A stretch of DNA of 34,746 bases from Tidjanibacter sp. (GTDB lineage: Bacteria; Bacteroidota; Bacteroidia; Bacteroidales; Rikenellaceae): NCBI GenBank assembly GCA_017628305.1, contig JAGBZI010000095.1, positions 1 through 34,746 on the forward strand, in the 5' to 3' direction. This document shows positions 16,706 through 25,331 of the stretch, piece by piece (the first letter of the stretch is position 1; each line of letters opens with the position of its first letter). A program made the translations under genes and the position numbers. Under the pieces are notes generated by a model. It was not told the DNA's origin and searched no databases. It saw only the letters and a program-made list of their open reading frames with translations.

Positions 16706-17622
16706 TGAGTTTTAGGCAACTATATAGAATAGCAATGGTAGCATCCCTTGTGGGGGGTGCTATCTTGCTGTTTTCGTGCTCCGGCAAAAAGGTGGCTCGG
16801 GAGGTCAATATGGAGACCATGATTACCCAGCAGAGCGACACTCTATCCATCGTCTACACCAAGAACGGTGTGAAGGAACATCGCATGTCTACGCCACTGA
16901 TGGAGCGCTACGAATTTGCAAGGGACCCCTATATGGAGTTCCGATATGGCATAACGGTCACCACCTTCGACTCGCTCGGCAGGGATAACTCCAAACTGAG
17001 GGGCGACTATGCCATCTTCTACGAGAAGCGCGAGCTGTGGGAGGTGAGGGGTAATGTCGTAGGCGAGGGTGCCGATGGCAGAACTCTCTATACCCAACAA
17101 CTCTTCTGGGACCAGAAGACCGACAAAATCTACTCCAATGTGGATTGTAGGATTGTGGATGGCAACGACGAGTTTGTGGGTGAGGGCTTTGAGTCCGACT
17201 CGGAGTTTAAGGAGTGGGTCTTCCGCGAGAGCGAGGGCCGTATGTGGGTTGATGCTTCGCAGAGCGAAAACCCGACACCTCGTGCCGATGGCGAGGTGGA
17301 TGAGGAGGCTGCAAAGGACAAAAACTACCGCCCGACCGAGCCTCGCGACGAGGATGGGGCACCCCGCAGTATCATGGAGCAGGAGGAGCGACGCAGAGAG
17401 GCCGAGCGCCGACGCCGCACCCCCGCAGGCCGCAGGAGTAAAGGGGGTATAACCACCCTGAACGACGGCTCCGATGTGGAGATGGCTCCCGGCAAGGCCC
17501 CTGTGGGTAAGCTGGCTCCCGACATGGAGATGGCCCCCGGTAAGGCCCCTATGTTGAAAACCCCCGTGGGTAGGAGTTCCGAGGGTGGCCGTAAGCCCAA
17601 ATCGGAGGGATCCGAATTTTAA
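16705..17622 (+). CDS. lptC: LPS-export protein LptC (lipoprotein form) with extended C-terminal tail
   Basis: 305 residues from GTG 16705, which overlaps the previous stop (TAGTG); ATG 16735 would lose the basic N-terminus. A lipobox LFSC puts the modified Cys at residue 25. Residues about 30-195 are the LptC beta-jellyroll: YEFARDPYMEFRYGITVTTF, SKLRGDYAIFYEKRELWEVRGNVVGEG, LYTQQLFWDQKTDKIYSNVDCRI. LptC links the LptBFG transporter to the LptA bridge that moves LPS across the periplasm. Residues about 195-305 are an unusual low-complexity tail: Glu/Asp and Arg-rich, then two copies of EMAPGKAP (near residues 259 and 274) and a Gly/Lys/Ser end. This tail is beyond the usual LptC domain. Confidence 0.88.
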   Translation: MSFRQLYRIAMVASLVGGAILLFSCSGKKVAREVNMETMITQQSDTLSIVYTKNGVKEHRMSTPLMERYEFARDPYMEFRYGITVTTFDSLGRDNSKLRGDYAIFYEKRELWEVRGNVVGEGADGRTLYTQQLFWDQKTDKIYSNVDCRIVDGNDEFVGEGFESDSEFKEWVFRESEGRMWVDASQSENPTPRADGEVDEEAAKDKNYRPTEPRDEDGAPRSIMEQEERRREAERRRRTPAGRRSKGGITTLNDGSDVEMAPGKAPVGKLAPDMEMAPGKAPMLKTPVGRSSEGGRKPKSEGSEF

Positions 17623-17641
17623 ACGGAGTGAGAGCTGAAAG

Positions 17642-18901
17642 ATGGATAGTTTGTTGAGTATCATAGTGATAGTTGTGGTGTCTGTCACCTTGTCGGCCTT
17701 CTTCTCGGGCATGGAGATTGCATTTACGAGTGCCAATCGCCTGAGGATGGAGCTCGACCGCAAGAGGGGAGGTGTCGTGGGGCGCATCATTGAACGCTTT
17801 GTGACCAAACCGGGTGAGCTGATTACTACGATGCTGGTGGGTAACAACATTGTGCTTGTTATCTACTCTATGTTTATGTCCAAACTTATCCACCTGTTGG
17901 CCGCCAAGATGGGGCTGCCGATGGCCGAGGATGCCGTGGTTGTGGAGACGCTCATCTCCACACTCGTGATTATCTTCCTCGGCGAGTTCACCCCCAAGAG
18001 TATCTTCAAGATGAGGCCCAATGCCTTCTTCAAGGCGCTGCTCATCCCTATATATGTGTGCTATGTTGTGCTCTATCCCATTGCCAAGTTTGCCACCGCA
18101 CTCTCTTTTGGTATTCTAAAGCTGGTGGGGCTGAATGTTAAGGAGGAGCATAACATCAAGAGTTTCGGCAAGATAGACCTCGAGAGCCTCATTGACGACA
18201 GCAGCGAGAGCGAGAAGGTGCAGACCAACGACATCAAGATTTTCCAGAATGCGCTGGACTTTTCGGACCTTAGGGTGAGGGATTGCATGGTGCCGAGGGT
18301 TGATGTGGAGGCTGTGGAGGCCACCGTCACCATCGAGGAGCTGACCCAAAGGTTTGTAGAGACCAACTTTTCGCGCCTGTTTGTGTGGGAGGAGAGCATT
18401 GATAATATTGTGGGCTATGTGACCACCAAGAGCCTTTTCCGCCGTCCGGAGAGCATCAGGGAGATAATGATGCCCGTGAGGTATGTGCCCGAGACTATGC
18501 AGACCGAGAAACTGATGGGCGAGATGATACGCTCGCGCCAGAGTGTGGCAGTGGTTATCGATGAGTTTGGTGGCACGGCCGGCATCATCTCTCTGGAGGA
18601 TGTGTTGGAGGAGATTGTGGGCGAGATTGAGGATGAACACGACGAGCCCGAGATGGTGGAGAAGGTGCTGAAGGACAACCAGTGGGTCTTCTCGTGCCGA
18701 CTGGAGGTGGCCTACCTCAATGAGCGCTACGGTTTGGGCTTCTCGGAGGAGGGTGAGTATGACACTCTGGCGGGCTACATCATCGACCGCTATGGCGGCA
18801 TTCCCACCGTTGGAACCACCATTGAGTGTGAAGGAAAAGAGATAAAAATCCTCAAATCGACCTCCTCGAGGGTAGAATTGGCAAAAGTTAAACTTTTGTA
18901 G
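17642..18901 (+). CDS. CNNM/CorC-type transporter-like protein (hemolysin-C family)
   Basis: 419 residues. DUF21/CNNM membrane domain at about residues 1-190 (LSAFFSGMEIAFTSANRLRM, LITTMLVGNNIVLVIYSM, LVIIFLGEFTPKSIF), then a CBS-domain pair at about 205-330 (VRDCMVPRVDVEAVEA, VAVVIDEFGGTAGIISLEDVLEEIVGEIEDE) and the CorC_HlyC C-terminal domain (YDTLAGYIIDRYGGIPTVG). Relatives are linked to Mg2+/Co2+ efflux or its regulation; the hemolysin name is historical. It starts 19 bases after lptC and is probably co-transcribed. All domains are intact and length is normal. Confidence 0.95.
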   Translation: MDSLLSIIVIVVVSVTLSAFFSGMEIAFTSANRLRMELDRKRGGVVGRIIERFVTKPGELITTMLVGNNIVLVIYSMFMSKLIHLLAAKMGLPMAEDAVVVETLISTLVIIFLGEFTPKSIFKMRPNAFFKALLIPIYVCYVVLYPIAKFATALSFGILKLVGLNVKEEHNIKSFGKIDLESLIDDSSESEKVQTNDIKIFQNALDFSDLRVRDCMVPRVDVEAVEATVTIEELTQRFVETNFSRLFVWEESIDNIVGYVTTKSLFRRPESIREIMMPVRYVPETMQTEKLMGEMIRSRQSVAVVIDEFGGTAGIISLEDVLEEIVGEIEDEHDEPEMVEKVLKDNQWVFSCRLEVAYLNERYGLGFSEEGEYDTLAGYIIDRYGGIPTVGTTIECEGKEIKILKSTSSRVELAKVKLL

Positions 18902-18908
18902 AGGTTTT

Positions 18909-18942
18909 TTTGAAGAATATAGGGAGAAAATAGTTATATTTG
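18909..18942 (+). promoter_or_regulatory. Promoter of the PpiD/SurA-type gene
   Basis: TTTG (18909-18912) ending a T run, 22 bases, then TATATTTG (18935-18942), a full Bacteroidota -7 match. It begins just after the stop of the CorC-type gene and predicts a leader of about 100 bases, so ppiD-like can be expressed separately from the upstream block. Confidence 0.7.
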
Positions 18943-19050
18943 AGGCCAATTTTGCGGGCTTGCATCTGCGGGCCACATGTGACACAGGATTGGGCCACAA
19001 GCAAAACAAGATAAAGAACAAAAATAAACAAATAAACACTTAACTCAACT

Positions 19051-21102
19051 ATGGCAACATTAAATGATTTGAGGACCAAAGGTGGCATTATCGTAACCAT
19101 CGTAATCGCCCTTGGTCTTATCGCCTTCTTGCTTGGCGACCTCTTCAGCAGCGGTAGCGTTTTCACTTCACGAGCTAACCGCGTAGGTAAAATTGACGGT
19201 AAGAACATCGAGTATCAGGAGTACGCAGTTCAGACCGAGTATGTGAAGAACATCTACTCGTCGCTCTATGGCACCAGCGCTTTCGACGCTGCCATGTACG
19301 ACGCAATCTACAACGAGGCTTGGAACGACCTCATCATGGCTAATGCCTACGCACCTTCGTTTGAGAAGATGGGTCTTATGGTAACCGACGCCGAGGTTGT
19401 TGATATGATTCAGGGTGGTTTCCTGTCGCCCATCATTCAGGGCTTCTTCTCGGATCCCGCAACCGGTGCTTACAGCCCCGAGTTTCTCCGCAACTTCCTC
19501 TCGCAGGTTGAGACCAACCAGATGGCTTTCGACCTCTGGAACTACATTAAGAGGAAAGCTGCCGAGCAGCGTGTAGTGTCGAACTTCAGCACCCTCGTGG
19601 CTGCCGGTTTCAACACCGCCGACTTTGAGGTTGCCGGTTCGGTGAAGGCTGCCAACACCGCCACTGCTGCCAAGCTGGCCGTTAAACCCTACTACACCAT
19701 CGCCGATTCGCTCGTAGCTGCCCCCACCGCTAAAGAGGTGAAGGCATACTATGAGGAGCACAAAGAGCTCTTCCGTCAGGGTGAGTCGAGGGGTGTTGAG
19801 TATGTAGTATTCAGCGTTGAGCCCTCCGAGGCCGACTTCGCAGAGGCTAAAGAGGCTGTTGAGGCCCTCGCCGAGGAGTTCAAGGCTGCCGAGAATGCAC
19901 AGCAGTTTGCACACTACTCGACCCACGGTACTGTAGATAGCAAATACTACGCTGCCGACAAGATTTCGGAGGAGATGAAACCCTACGCCTTTGGTAATAA
20001 GAAGGGTGAGCTCTACGGCCCCGTGCTGGAGGGTAACACCTATACCATGGCTCGTATCTCCGATATCCGCATGATGCCCGATGAGCTTGGCGCACGCCAC
20101 ATCCTCCTTGGTTTCGACCAGCAGGAGCTCGCCGACAGCATCGCTACCGCTCTCCGCAAGGGTGCTAAGTTTGCCGAGTTGGCTGAGAAATACTCGCTCG
20201 ACGGCTCCGCAGCTCAGGGTGGCGACCTCGGTAAGTTTGCTCCCGAGGCTATGGTTCCCGAGTTCAGCGAGGCTCTGTTGGCTGCAAAACTCAACGAGAT
20301 TGTGAAGGTGGAGAGCCAGTTTGGTATCCACATCGCACAGCTCACCTTCCGCTCGAAGCCCGTGCGCAAAGCACAGGTGGCTACCATCGAGTATGAGGTT
20401 GTTGCCGGCGACGCTACCATCCAGCAGGCTGCCAACGAGGCTAATGCCTTCATCGCTGCCGCTAACAAGAGCGACTTTGCAACCGCTGTTGCAGAGCAGG
20501 GCGTGGCAAAACGCAACACCCGCATCCGTCCCGCTGACCGCAGCGTGACCGGTTTCGACGACGCTCGTGCTCTTATCCGCTGGGCCTTCAACAACAAGGT
20601 TGGTAAGGTTTCGGAGGCTCTGGAGATTGATGGCGACTATGTTGTAGCTACCGTTGGCGAGATTCGCAAAGAGGGCTATGCACCTCTGAAGGATGCCCAG
20701 AGCCGCATTATGAGCCAGCTCCGCAACGAGAAGAAGGCTGCATGGGTGGCAGAGCAGGTTGCAGGCCTCAGCATTGAGGAGGCTGCCGAGAAGCTCGGCG
20801 TGGAGGTTATCGAGTCGGGCGATGTGTTCGGCAATGCCAACAATATCCCCGGTGTTGGTCCCGACATGAAACTCGTAGGTGCTTTGGCTGTTGCTGAGGA
20901 GGGTGTTGTAGGCGCTCCCGTGGCAGGTAACTATGGTGTTTATGTTTACACCGTTACCGGTCGCACCGAGGCCGAGAATGCAACCCTCGAGGATGAGAAG
21001 GTTCGTCTTGACTCCTACCAGCTCTACTACATCAACGAGCGCACCAATCAGGCTTTGACCGACGGTGTGGAGATTGTTGATGAGCGCGTACGCTTCTTCT
21101 AA
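19051..21102 (+). CDS. Membrane-anchored periplasmic peptidyl-prolyl isomerase (PpiD/SurA-type)
   Basis: 683 residues. An N-terminal anchor helix (IIVTIVIALGLIAFLLGDLF, residues about 12-31) is followed by a SurA_N-type chaperone part (VGKIDGKNIEYQEYAVQTEYV). A parvulin domain sits at about residues 343-435 (ELGARHILLGFDQQELADSI, GAKFAELAEKYSLDGSAAQGG, LGKFAPEAMVPEFSEALLAAK, VESQFGIHIAQLTF), then a second SurA_N-like or degenerate isomerase region. Such proteins assist folding of outer-membrane proteins at the inner-membrane face of the periplasm, fitting the OMP/LptC context. It has its own promoter and ends in the repeated terminator element at 21140-21210. Confidence 0.94.
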   Translation: MATLNDLRTKGGIIVTIVIALGLIAFLLGDLFSSGSVFTSRANRVGKIDGKNIEYQEYAVQTEYVKNIYSSLYGTSAFDAAMYDAIYNEAWNDLIMANAYAPSFEKMGLMVTDAEVVDMIQGGFLSPIIQGFFSDPATGAYSPEFLRNFLSQVETNQMAFDLWNYIKRKAAEQRVVSNFSTLVAAGFNTADFEVAGSVKAANTATAAKLAVKPYYTIADSLVAAPTAKEVKAYYEEHKELFRQGESRGVEYVVFSVEPSEADFAEAKEAVEALAEEFKAAENAQQFAHYSTHGTVDSKYYAADKISEEMKPYAFGNKKGELYGPVLEGNTYTMARISDIRMMPDELGARHILLGFDQQELADSIATALRKGAKFAELAEKYSLDGSAAQGGDLGKFAPEAMVPEFSEALLAAKLNEIVKVESQFGIHIAQLTFRSKPVRKAQVATIEYEVVAGDATIQQAANEANAFIAAANKSDFATAVAEQGVAKRNTRIRPADRSVTGFDDARALIRWAFNNKVGKVSEALEIDGDYVVATVGEIRKEGYAPLKDAQSRIMSQLRNEKKAAWVAEQVAGLSIEEAAEKLGVEVIESGDVFGNANNIPGVGPDMKLVGALAVAEEGVVGAPVAGNYGVYVYTVTGRTEAENATLEDEKVRLDSYQLYYINERTNQALTDGVEIVDERVRFF

Positions 21103-21115
21103 AAAGTAGATATTG

Positions 21116-21135
21116 ATGGTGCCCAAGTGCACCAT
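21116..21135 (+). repeat. Perfect 7-bp hairpin just after the PpiD-type gene
   Basis: ATGGTGC (21116-21122), loop CCAAGT, GCACCAT (21129-21135). It lies 13 bases after the stop and is not present in the other two copies of the downstream element. Confidence 0.6.
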
Positions 21136-21139
21136 GCGT

Positions 21140-21210
21140 GCAACCGCCATGTTGCATTGCTATAAACCCCTGCCTGTTTGCGAAAAGCAAACTCCGGCAG
21201 GGGTTTTTTT
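21140..21210 (+). terminator. Intergenic 3' element, copy B (hairpin plus terminator)
   Basis: First hairpin GCAAC-CGCCAT-GTTGC (21140-21155); then terminator stem AACCCCTGCC (21165-21174) with GGCAGGGGTT (21196-21205), inner helix GTTTGC/GCAAAC, and a run of T to 21210. The same layout and much of the sequence recur at 1-77 and 29915-29986. Confidence 0.9.
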
Positions 21211-21293
21211 GTGTCCCTTTTTAAGTTGACAGTAGGGGCCGTCACGGCTCTTTTGTGTAGGGAATGCTTTTCAACTACTTGCCGTGGATAGGG

Positions 21294-21335
21294 TATAAAA
21301 ACACTACCCCCGCCTTTACGTAAGGCGGGGGTAGT
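21294..21335 (-). terminator. Terminator after PFOR
   Basis: Perfect 14-bp stem ACTACCCCCGCCTT (21303-21316) with its complement (21322-21335) and a five-base loop. On the minus strand it is followed by GTTTTTATA. It stops transcription of the PFOR gene and may act in both directions. Confidence 0.9.
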
Positions 21336-21406
21336 CTTCTTTGGGGCTTGGCTATTGCCGGAGCGTGTGCTCCGCGACAGCCGTTGCCACCACTATGTTG
21401 GGTAGA

Positions 21407-24400
21407 CTAGTACTCCTGTTTCGAGAGGCGTACATAGCCGTTGTAGCGCCACTTAGCGTTCTCCTCAGCAGCCTTGAAGAGCTCCTCAGCCTCGGCAGGG
21501 AACATCTTCTTGAGCGACGAGTAGCGTACCTCGGCAGCCAAGAATGCTTGGAACTTGCTCCAATCGGGCTCCTTCGAGTCGAGCTTGAAGGGGTTCTGTC
21601 CCTGCTCGGCGAGCTCGGGGTTGTAGTGCCACAGGTGCCAGTAGCCACACTCCACAGCCTCCTTACCAACGCTGGGGGTGCGGGTCATGCCGCCCTTGAT
21701 GCCGTGGTTGATACAGGGTGCGTAGGCGATAATCAGCGAGGGGCCGTTGTAGGCCTCAGCCTCGCGCAGCACGGTGAGCAGCTGGTTGGGGTTGGAAATC
21801 GATACCTGTGCTACATATACATAACCGTAGGTCATGGCGATGGCGCCAATATCCTTCTTGCGGATGCGTTTGCCGGCCGACGCGAACTTGGCCACAGCAC
21901 CTACGGGGGTCGATTTCGACGACTGACCGCCGGTATTGGAATAAACCTCGGTGTCGACGATAAGGATGTTCACATCCTCGCCCGAAGCGAGCACATGGTC
22001 CACACCGCCGAAGCCGATGTCGTAGCCCCAGCCGTCGCCACCGATAATCCACTGCGACTTCGTAACCAACAGGTCTTTCTGCTCCACGATACCCTTGCAA
22101 ACCTCGCAACCGCAAGCCTCAGCCATGGGGAGGAGGCGGGCAGCAACCTCGGCGCTGGTGGCGCTGATGTGGCGGCCGTCAATCCACTCCTGCATGGTAG
22201 CCTTCAACTCTGCGGAGCAATCTGCGCAGTTCTCGATAGCCTCGGCCATCTTCGATGCGAGCATGTCGCGGCGTTTCTCCACAGCCACCTTCATACCGAG
22301 GCCAAACTCGGCATTGTCCTCGAAGAGCGAGTTAGCCCAAGCGGGACCATGGCCTTTGGCGTTGGTACAGTAGGGGGTGGAGGGTGCCGAACCCGAGTAG
22401 ATAGATGTACAGCCCGTAGCGTTAGCAACCATCATGCGGTCGCCAAAGAGCTGAGTGATAGTCTTGATATAGGGGGTCTCGCCGCAACCTGCGCAAGCAC
22501 CCGAGAACTCGAAGAGGGGCTGTGCAAACTGGTTGCCCTTGATGCTCTTGGACTTGTCCATAACACTCTCCTTGTAGCCCACCTCTTTGTTCATGAAGTC
22601 CCAGTTGGCCTGCTCACCCATCTGCTCATCGAGGGGTTTCATAACGAGGGCCTTGGTCTTCGAGGGGCAAGCATCCACACAGTTGCCGCAACCGGTACAA
22701 TCCAGAGGCGAGAGCTGAATGCGGAACTTGTAGCCCTTGGTCTGTGCCAAGCCGTCGCGCAGAGCAACGCCTGCGGGTGCCTTGGCAGCCTCCTCCTCGG
22801 TCAGCAGGAAGGGACGGATAGCTGCGTGGGGGCATACGAACGAGCACTGGTTACACTGGATACAGTTCTCAGCAACCCACTCGGGCACCTTCACAGCGAT
22901 ACCGCGCTTCTCGTAGGCAGCAGTGCCATTGTCCCAAGTGCCATCCTCGCGGCCATTGAAGGCGCTCACGGGCAGCAAGTCGCCCTTCAGGTTGTTGATG
23001 GGCTCGCAAATCTCCCTCACGAAGGCGGGTTTGTCGCACTCGGCACCCTTGCACTCGCACTCGGGCTCCACAAGGTTGGCCCACTCGGCGGGAATGGCTA
23101 CCTCCACAACCTCGCCACCCTTGTCCACAGCGGCGTAGTTCATGTTCACAATATCCTCACCCTTCTTACCATAGGACTTGTAGATGGCTTTCTTCATCTC
23201 CTCCACAGCCTGCTCGTAGGGGATAACCTCGGCAATCTTGAAGAAGGCCGACTGCATGATGGTGTTGGTGCGGCTGCCCAGACCAATCTCGGCGGCAATC
23301 TTGGTGGCGTTGATGATGTAGAAGCGGATATCCTTCTTGGCCATGTAGGCCTTCATGTGTACGGGGAGGGTTGCCAGTGTCTGCTCGGCATCGTGAACGC
23401 TGTTGAGCAGGAACTTACCACCCCTCTTGAGACCCTTCAGCACATCGTACTTGTCTACATACGAGGGAACATGGCAAGCCACAAAGTCGGGAGTGGTCAC
23501 CAAGTAGGGCGAACGGATGGGGCTGTCACCAAACCTCAGGTGCGACGAGGTGTAGCCACCCGACTTCTTCGAGTCGTAGGAGAAGTATGCTTGGCAATAT
23601 TTGTTGGTGGTACCACCGATAATCTTAATCGAGTTTTTGTTGGCACCCACGGTACCGTCGGCACCCAGACCATAGAACACAGCCTCGAAGGTGCCCTCCT
23701 TAGCCATCGAAATCTCCTTGCCCACGGGGAGCGAGAGGTTGGTCACATCGTCAACGATACCCACGGTGAACTGGTTGCGAGGCTCCTCGGCTTTGAGGTT
23801 CTCGAACACAGCCAACATCTGTGCGGGGGTGGTGTCCTTCGACGACAGACCATAGCGGCCACCGATGATGAGGGGTTTCTTCTCGGCGGGAATATCCTTG
23901 CAGCTTGCGAAAGCCTCCACAACATCGAGGTAGAGGGGGCAACCGTTTGCGCCGGGCTCTTTGGTGCGGTCGAGTACACAGATGCGCTTGGTGCTCTCGG
24001 GGAGGACTGCGCCGAGGTACTTAACCGAGAAGGGACGGTAGAGGTGAACGGTTACAACACCCACCTTCTCGCCGCGCTCGGTGAGGTAGTCGATAACCTC
24101 CTTGATGGTCTCGGTGATGGAACCCATGGCGATGATTACATTCTCGGCGTCGGGAGCACCGTAGTAGGTGAAGGGTGCGTAGTTGCGACCGGTGATGGCC
24201 GAAATCTTCTTCATGGCCTCAGCCACTGCGTCGGGCACTGCATCGTAGAACTTGTTGCAGGCCTCGCGGGTCTGGAAGTAGATGTCGGGATTCTGTGCAG
24301 TACCGCGAGTCACGGGGTGCTCGGGGTTGAGAGCGCGTGCGCGGAACTCGGCGAGGGCTGCTTTGTCGAAGAGGGGCTCCAGATCGCTCATCTCCATCAT

Positions 24401-24955
24401 CTCCACCTTCTGAATCTCGTGCGAGGTGCGGAAACCGTCGAAGAAGTGAACGAAGGGGATGCGCGAGGTGAGCGACACGATGTGTGCCACACCTGCGAGG
24501 TCCATAACCTCCTGCACCGACGAGGTTGCGAGCATCGCAAAACCGGTCTGGCGAGCGGCCATTACATCCTGATGGTCACCAAAAATGGAGAGCGACTGTG
24601 CAGCGAGTGCTCGTGCCGACACATGGAATACGCCGGGGAGAAGCTCGCCGGCAATCTTGTACATATTGGGAATCATCAGCAGCAGACCCTGCGAAGCGGT
24701 GAAGGTGGAGGTGAGAGCACCTGCCTGCAACGAGCCGTGAACGGCGCCGGCGGCACCTGCCTCCGACTGCATCTCCACAACTTTAACGGTCTCGCCAAAG
24801 ATGTTTTTCTGACCTGCGGCAGCCCACTCGTCAACGAGCTCTGCCATGGTGGATGAGGGTGTGATGGGGTAGATGGCGGCCACCTCGCTGAACATGTAGG
24901 CGATGTGGGCAGCTGCATAGTTACCATCACAGGTGATAAATTTCTTCTGTGCCAT
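21407..24955 (-). CDS. nifJ: Pyruvate:ferredoxin (flavodoxin) oxidoreductase, single-chain
   Basis: 1182 residues, the usual length of the homodimeric one-chain PFOR. It oxidises pyruvate with CoA to acetyl-CoA, CO2 and reduced ferredoxin or flavodoxin in the cytoplasm. Visible: N-terminal pyruvate domain (AIYPITPSSTMAELVDEW), domain III (FEAVFYGLGADGTVGANKNS), two ferredoxin-type [4Fe-4S] motifs CIQCNQCSFVCPHA (about residue 697) and CTGCGNCVDACPSK (about 751), an extra cluster Cys in CAGCGETPY, and the thiamine-diphosphate site GDGWGYDIGFGGVDH...TEVYSNTGGQSSKSTP (about 972-1005). Single-gene unit with its own terminator. A Rex-like inverted repeat lies upstream at 25156-25187, suggesting NADH-linked control. 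Confidence 0.98.
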   Translation of the reverse strand: MAQKKFITCDGNYAAAHIAYMFSEVAAIYPITPSSTMAELVDEWAAAGQKNIFGETVKVVEMQSEAGAAGAVHGSLQAGALTSTFTASQGLLLMIPNMYKIAGELLPGVFHVSARALAAQSLSIFGDHQDVMAARQTGFAMLATSSVQEVMDLAGVAHIVSLTSRIPFVHFFDGFRTSHEIQKVEMMEMSDLEPLFDKAALAEFRARALNPEHPVTRGTAQNPDIYFQTREACNKFYDAVPDAVAEAMKKISAITGRNYAPFTYYGAPDAENVIIAMGSITETIKEVIDYLTERGEKVGVVTVHLYRPFSVKYLGAVLPESTKRICVLDRTKEPGANGCPLYLDVVEAFASCKDIPAEKKPLIIGGRYGLSSKDTTPAQMLAVFENLKAEEPRNQFTVGIVDDVTNLSLPVGKEISMAKEGTFEAVFYGLGADGTVGANKNSIKIIGGTTNKYCQAYFSYDSKKSGGYTSSHLRFGDSPIRSPYLVTTPDFVACHVPSYVDKYDVLKGLKRGGKFLLNSVHDAEQTLATLPVHMKAYMAKKDIRFYIINATKIAAEIGLGSRTNTIMQSAFFKIAEVIPYEQAVEEMKKAIYKSYGKKGEDIVNMNYAAVDKGGEVVEVAIPAEWANLVEPECECKGAECDKPAFVREICEPINNLKGDLLPVSAFNGREDGTWDNGTAAYEKRGIAVKVPEWVAENCIQCNQCSFVCPHAAIRPFLLTEEEAAKAPAGVALRDGLAQTKGYKFRIQLSPLDCTGCGNCVDACPSKTKALVMKPLDEQMGEQANWDFMNKEVGYKESVMDKSKSIKGNQFAQPLFEFSGACAGCGETPYIKTITQLFGDRMMVANATGCTSIYSGSAPSTPYCTNAKGHGPAWANSLFEDNAEFGLGMKVAVEKRRDMLASKMAEAIENCADCSAELKATMQEWIDGRHISATSAEVAARLLPMAEACGCEVCKGIVEQKDLLVTKSQWIIGGDGWGYDIGFGGVDHVLASGEDVNILIVDTEVYSNTGGQSSKSTPVGAVAKFASAGKRIRKKDIGAIAMTYGYVYVAQVSISNPNQLLTVLREAEAYNGPSLIIAYAPCINHGIKGGMTRTPSVGKEAVECGYWHLWHYNPELAEQGQNPFKLDSKEPDWSKFQAFLAAEVRYSSLKKMFPAEAEELFKAAEENAKWRYNGYVRLSKQEY

Positions 24956-25072
24956 ATCTCTTTTTTCCTTGTGTAAATTATTCCTATTTTCGGAAACCTA
25001 ACCTATTGATTATCACGGAGCCCGCCTCGGTTTGTGTGGACTTTGGCGGAGAGTTCCCCATTTTTCATCATG

Positions 25073-25080
25073 CAAAGATA
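25073..25080 (-). promoter_or_regulatory. Candidate -7 element for PFOR
   Basis: On the minus strand TATCTTTG matches TAnnTTTG; the leader would be about 115 bases. No TTG is found at the right spacing. A rival -7 core (TATTTTTG, 25175-25182) lies inside the operator-like repeat. Confidence 0.4.
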
Positions 25081-25155
25081 ATTATTTCTTCCAAAATTCA
25101 CTATTTTTGTGCAAGTCGTTGGAGGCAAAAAATGTGGTTTGGGTTGTTATTTGTC

Positions 25156-25187
25156 TAACAGTATCAGGCTGTTACAAAAATAACAGC
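25156..25187. promoter_or_regulatory. Operator-like inverted repeat with three half-sites (Rex-like)
   Basis: TAACAG (25156-25161), seven bases, CTGTTA (25169-25174), six bases, TAACAG (25181-25186). The second and third arms make CTGTTA-N6-TAACAG, extended by a G/C pair, close to the published Rex operator form TTGTTA-N6-TAACAA. A Bacteroidota -7 core on the minus strand (TATTTTTG, 25175-25182) lies within it, so a bound repressor could block PFOR transcription. Identification of the regulator is inference. Confidence 0.45.
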
Positions 25188-25331
25188 ACCCAAGCATAGG
25201 GCTTTCGGACTGATTATAAACAACTTGGTTTGGTGTGGCAAAAGGGGTGAAAATAGCCTTTTTTGCCATTTCCGCTCCCTTCTGACGATTGAAAATTTCA
25301 AGATAATTTAACATACCATTTTCAGCCCTTT

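Larger units (their letters stand above)
21103..21406. other. Convergent intergenic region, ppiD-like / PFOR
   Basis: 304 bases between converging genes. It holds a small hairpin (21116-21135), copy B of the two-hairpin 3' element (21140-21210), a stretch with short matches to 29987-30075 (21211-21290), and the PFOR terminator (21294-21335). No gene is visible. Confidence 0.8.
24956..25331. other. Divergent intergenic region, PFOR / M16 peptidases
   Basis: 376 bases. It contains two candidate minus-strand -7 elements for PFOR (25073-25080, TATCTTTG; 25175-25182, TATTTTTG) and the operator-like repeat at 25156-25187. I find no convincing plus-strand promoter for the M16 genes; A/T-rich sequence precedes their start. 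Confidence 0.6.

Noticed and set aside
19168..21150. 660-residue minus-strand open frame
   Set aside because: Antisense shadow of the PpiD/SurA-type gene; no signal or domain of its own.
21341..24856. 1171-residue plus-strand open frame over PFOR
   Set aside because: Antisense shadow of a fully recognisable PFOR gene; composition is low-complexity Gly/Leu/His with no motifs.
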